From: Amphibalanus amphitrite
Lineage: Eukaryota > Arthropoda > Thecostraca > Balanomorpha > Balanidae
Assembly (NCBI RefSeq): GCF_019059575.1
Contig: NW_024881507.1
Coordinates: forward strand, 372,001-436,000
Length of the DNA: 64,000 nt
Direction of reading: 5' to 3'
Shown here: in pieces, positions 62,271-64,000 of the stretch
How positions within the stretch are numbered: position 1 is the first letter of the stretch
Layout of the letters: every line of letters starts with the position of its first letter
Position numbers and translations under genes: made by a program
Notes under the pieces: generated by a model
What the model saw: the letters and a program-made list of their open reading frames with translations, nothing else
What the model was told of the DNA's origin: nothing
Databases searched by the model: none

Positions 62271-64000
62271 CCCCCACCCGGGACCCGGTGCGCGACGGGA
62301 GAACAATGGACTCAGTTGTCAAGGAACAAGGATTCGAAATGGGTTGTGAATTATCTGTTTCTCTTGATATGTTTGCAAGCCTGCCCCATTTAAGGACATG
62401 TAACTGCATTGAGTTTGATTTCAACGCGTAACGCTCTTCATTTGATGCTTCAATTTTGACTAAGGATAAAAAGTGCTGAAGGTGTGGAATACTTGAGTTA
62501 TATTTTGCTTTGAATATTACTAACTTCGCTATTGTAGATATTAGCGTGCCTAAGGATCCTAACATAGATACACGTGGAAAAACCCATGACTGATTTGTAA
62601 ATCTAAACGACAACTCATACTTGTGCTTTAAATGGTCGATGATCTCTTTTACATATTTTTGCGTCACATCGCATTCCCATACAAGATGAATTAGTGTTTC
62701 GTCGTTTAAATTACAAAAGGAACAAAGTGTGCTTTCAGCTATTCCTATCCGATGTAGGAAAGTATTTGTTGCCATTATCCTAGATGTAAAGCGATAATGA
62801 AATGATTGTAAATAAGTACTGCGTGTTGATTGACGGACATCGTCCAGTGTCTCTTCATGTATTTGAACATCTCTTATCCATTTACGTTTGACTGAGCTTT
62901 GAATATTGCTCGGTTTACTTTTAAGTTTGGCTATTAATACTTTATATACTTCGTGTGATATTTTGCGAGTTTTCCCTAATAAAGTTAATTTGAAAGGCAT
63001 AATTGGGAGTGCTACGTTTTTTACCTCTTGAGCGGCTATCGAAAGCGCTGAGATGTTTCTTACAAGAGAGGCATGACATAAAAATGTCATTTTTACGTTA
63101 AACAGCTCACATAATTCGCTCCTACCACGCAACGCTCCCGTCTCTCTATTGAATAGGTCAACCAAAAAACGTAGGCCTTTTTCATCCCAGGACTTCACTA
63201 TAGATTTCCTGAATTTCGTGTGGTCGGAGAACCACAGAGATTCTGTCAGAAGCTCGGAAGGGGCGAGATGCACTGAGGCACAGAACGAAACCCATGCGTT
63301 TAATACGTCTTTCCAAAACCTATTCTTAAAGCGTTTTGCAGTCACATCCTTCAATTTAGAGACACCAAAGCAGATAAGCTTTTCAACGGATGGCAAGTTG
63401 TTATTGACATGGCTTGCCCAAACTGCGTCACAACTTGACCAGTACAGTCTTTGTAACCACGATGTTTTTAAACTTTTGATGAATGCTTCTAATTCTACCA
63501 TCTTGAGTCCACCGCTATTATAGTCTTGCACCAGTTTACTCCTCTTTATTTTGTCTGATTTACTATCCCAAATAAAATTGAACAATAAACAGTTAATTTT
63601 CTTAATAATATCCCAAGATGGATTCGGCAAAGATGTGAAAAGATGTACAAACTTCGATAATAGCATTGCTTTTACCACAGTGATTTTGCCAATAAGTGTT
63701 AGCTTTCGCCGTCTCCACTGTGCAATCTCTTGCACTAACTTAGGGATAACGAGACTTACATTTTTATCTTCAATGTCGTTATTTGTACCATTGTAAACAA
63801 TCCCAAGGACTTTTAACTCATTGACTACATTTACGCCTAGATTGCTTAAGCATTCATTATCTTTGCTTTTACCAATCGGTAAACATTTAGTTTTGTCTAC
63901 ATTAACTCGTAAGCCTGAGACCTTTGTAAACTGTTCAAGTTCATTGATTACCCCTCTTATTGATGGCTGGTTCAACTGCGAAAAAACTATCAAATCATCT
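62176..64000 (-). pseudogene. L1/Tx1-like non-LTR retrotransposon ORF2, truncated by the window and by the hAT element
   Basis: The frame enters from the right edge with DDLIVFSQL, the catalytic Asp pair of reverse transcriptase, then GLRVNVDKTKCLPIG and LGIVYNG of the palm and thumb. A long C-terminal region follows, with LHRIGIAESTLCSFC and HLVWEC, a Cys/His pattern found in L1/Tx1-type ORF2 proteins. The last 30 or so codons (from about 62270 to 62176) are read from the hAT end, so the native C-terminus is lost or displaced. No other stop or frameshift was seen in about 575 codons, so the copy may be fairly young. The rest lies beyond the window. Confidence 0.85.

Overview
This is animal nuclear DNA, most likely from an arthropod and probably a crustacean. 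The evidence is many short GC-rich exons with consensus GT-AG junctions, a pickpocket-like DEG/ENaC channel, a vasa helicase with an array of CCHC zinc knuckles, and BEL/Pao, hAT, Mutator-like, mariner-like and L1/Tx1-like mobile elements. The species cannot be fixed from the sequence. Layout, left to right: (1) 1024-21566, minus strand, a DEG/ENaC channel gene in 8 recognised coding exons. Its two largest introns are swollen by mobile DNA: a BEL/Pao LTR retrotransposon, several terminal-inverted-repeat elements, and a nested stack of elements in intron 1. (2) 21567-27288, the space between the divergent channel and TFIIIC genes, about half of it a 2.86-kb TIR element with a perfect 9-bp target duplication. 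(3) 27289-52198, plus strand, GTF3C1, the B-block-binding subunit of RNA polymerase III factor TFIIIC. I could follow 39 exons whose phases all agree, giving 1,981 aa. (4) Antisense inside GTF3C1 intron 8, a 5.2-kb open frame (1,729 aa) for an unrecognised disordered protein. (5) 52884-58081, minus strand, vasa (DDX4), convergent with GTF3C1; nine exons are recognised and the first coding exon is not. (6) 58468-64000, repeats: a nested hAT-family element with a minisatellite, then an L1/Tx1-like reverse transcriptase frame running off the right edge. The most unusual signal is a recurring pattern. In all three host genes, short tandem duplications straddle exon-intron junctions, so that splice donors or acceptors plus the adjoining exon sequence are copied 2 to 13 times. 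I count eight such sites, and GTF3C1 intron 17 has one array at each end. I do not know an established name for this. The second candidate is the long antisense frame within GTF3C1. The third is a young BEL element (LTRs differing by one base as far as I compared them, 5-bp target duplication) whose single open frame lacks the reverse transcriptase and RNase H regions.
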